Assembly: GCA_046594105.1 (NCBI GenBank)
Contig: JBKJQB010000326.1
Location: 1 to 6,366 of the forward strand
DNA length: 6,366 nt
Source: JBDSGC01 sp046594105
GTDB lineage: Bacteria > Acidobacteriota > Thermoanaerobaculia > Gp7-AA8
Reading direction: 5' to 3'
Below the pieces are notes generated by a model. The model did not search any database, was not told the DNA's origin, and worked only from the letters and a program-made list of their open reading frames with translations. This document shows, piece after piece, positions 5,640 through 6,366 of this stretch (the stretch's first letter is position 1; every line of letters starts with the position of its first letter). The translations under genes and the position numbers were made by a program.

Positions 5640-6242
5640 ATGTGGATGAAGATCGCGTGGGGTTTCTTCGTGGTGCTGGTGTTCACTTGCGCGTGGGAGG
5701 CGTCAGCCATCCGAACGCGGTCGGGCAGCACCGTCAGCGCTGCAGCTCTCCCGTCAAACACGGAGTCTCCGGGAAATAGCCTGGGCACAGGAGAGGTGAA
5801 CATCCCGGTCGCTGGAGTCACCGCCGCCGCGTTGCGGGACAACTTCTTTGACGCGCGCACGGGTCACGTCCACAACGCCATCGACATCATGGCCCCTCGC
5901 GGCACGCCGGTGCTGGCGGCGGTGGACGGGACGATCCGCAAGATCGCCACAAGCGGTAGCGGTGGTCTGACCATCTACGAATTCGACCGGTCACAAGAAC
6001 TGAGCTACGACTACGCCCACCTGGATCGTTACGCCGACGGGTTGGTGGAAGGGAAAGCGGTGGTGCGGGGAGAGGTCATCGGGTACGTCGGCTCCACCGG
6101 CAATGCCAGGTCCAACGGCCCGCATCTTCATTTCGCCATCGAGCGCCTCACACCGACGAAGGAGTGGTGGAAGGGCGAACCGATCAATCCCTACCCGATT
6201 CTCATGGCCAACGGCGTGACCTATCGCGTCGAGAGCCAGTAA
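5640..6242 (+). CDS. Exported M23-family (LytM-type) zinc metallopeptidase
   Basis: The protein is 200 aa. Residues 1-23 form a signal peptide: a short start with Lys4, hydrophobic core IAWGFFVVLVFTCAW, and an AxA-type site ASA at 21-23. Cleavage after Ala23 would release it to the periplasm or cell surface; retention as a membrane anchor is possible. A Ser/Ala/Pro/Gly-rich linker (about 24-55) leads to a single M23 domain. Zinc ligands are H78 and D82 in HVHNAIDIMAPRGTPV, and H164 in GPHLHF (160-165); H127 in YDYAHL and H162 are the expected catalytic histidines. All are present, so the domain looks active. M23 enzymes cut peptide cross-links of peptidoglycan. There is no LysM, SH3 or coiled-coil segment to target it, unlike EnvC or NlpD. 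The gene is divergent from the glycosylase across 80 nt and shares no evident function with it. Its in vivo role (cell-wall turnover or remodelling) is inferred. Confidence 0.92.
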   Translation: MWMKIAWGFFVVLVFTCAWEASAIRTRSGSTVSAAALPSNTESPGNSLGTGEVNIPVAGVTAAALRDNFFDARTGHVHNAIDIMAPRGTPVLAAVDGTIRKIATSGSGGLTIYEFDRSQELSYDYAHLDRYADGLVEGKAVVRGEVIGYVGSTGNARSNGPHLHFAIERLTPTKEWWKGEPINPYPILMANGVTYRVESQ

Positions 6243-6283
6243 GCGCGGCGGCGAAAAGCCGGGTTCCGGTGTTGACTCGGGGC

Positions 6284-6323
6284 GCCGGCGACCTGCCGGC
6301 CGGGCCGCCGCCTTCCAGGCGGC
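6284..6323 (+). terminator. Two adjacent GC-rich hairpins downstream of the M23 gene
   Basis: GCCGGC at 6284-6289 pairs with GCCGGC at 6295-6300 (6-bp stem, 5-nt loop). GCCGCC at 6307-6312 pairs with GGCGGC at 6318-6323 (6-bp stem, TTCCA loop). They lie 42-81 nt after the TAA. No poly-U run follows, so this is not a canonical intrinsic terminator; it could slow polymerase or protect the mRNA end. The rest of 6243-6366 shows no supported gene. Confidence 0.35.
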
Positions 6324-6366
6324 AGCGCGGCGTCATCTGTCAGAACAGTAGCGATGCGGAAACGTG

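Noticed and set aside
4651..5649. Long + strand open frame antisense to the glycosylase gene
   Set aside because: It opposes a gene with clear catalytic and zinc-finger motifs, and its translation shows no domain pattern. It is an artefact of GC-rich codon bias.
5679..5690. Lipoprotein signal around Cys17 of the M23 peptidase
   Set aside because: The residues before the Cys (Val-Phe-Thr) fit a lipobox poorly, and the ASA site at 21-23 fits a type I signal peptidase better.
6354..6366. Start of another gene at ATG 6354
   Set aside because: Only four codons are visible and there is no ribosome-binding site in front, so it cannot be supported.

Overview
The window is GC-rich, densely packed bacterial DNA with short intergenic gaps. 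No single marker fixes the taxon. A Gram-negative-type environmental bacterium (for example Proteobacteria, Acidobacteriota or Gemmatimonadota) is my inference from codon bias, the complex two-component proteins and the exported LytM-type peptidase. I see no mobile element, CRISPR array, tRNA or rRNA.

Region 1 (1-4040, + strand) is a tightly coupled signalling operon whose 5' end lies outside the window. In order it encodes: the C-terminal tandem receivers of a large hybrid histidine kinase (cut by the window edge); a CheR-type SAM-dependent glutamate methyltransferase; a stand-alone CheB-type methylesterase domain with no receiver of its own; and a soluble REC-PAS-HisKA-HATPase kinase. Junctions are a 10-nt gap with a good ribosome-binding site, a 1-nt TGATG overlap and a 4-nt ATGA overlap. 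No chemoreceptor, CheA, CheW or flagellar gene is visible. The module therefore looks like a phosphorelay that carries its own methylation/demethylation pair rather than a classical chemotaxis operon. Similar groupings occur in many bacteria, but I know of no settled function for them.

Region 2 (4061-5559, - strand) converges on region 1 after 20 nt. It holds a small protein with a C-terminal AraC-like DNA-binding domain and an unrecognised N-terminal half, and upstream of it an Fpg/Nei-family DNA glycosylase for base-excision repair. The glycosylase belongs to a subgroup whose zinc finger and lesion-recognition loop differ from classical MutM.

Region 3 (5640-6242, + strand) is divergent from the glycosylase across an 80-nt gap. 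It encodes an exported M23 (LytM-type) metallopeptidase for peptidoglycan. The final 124 nt contain two GC-rich hairpins and no supported gene.
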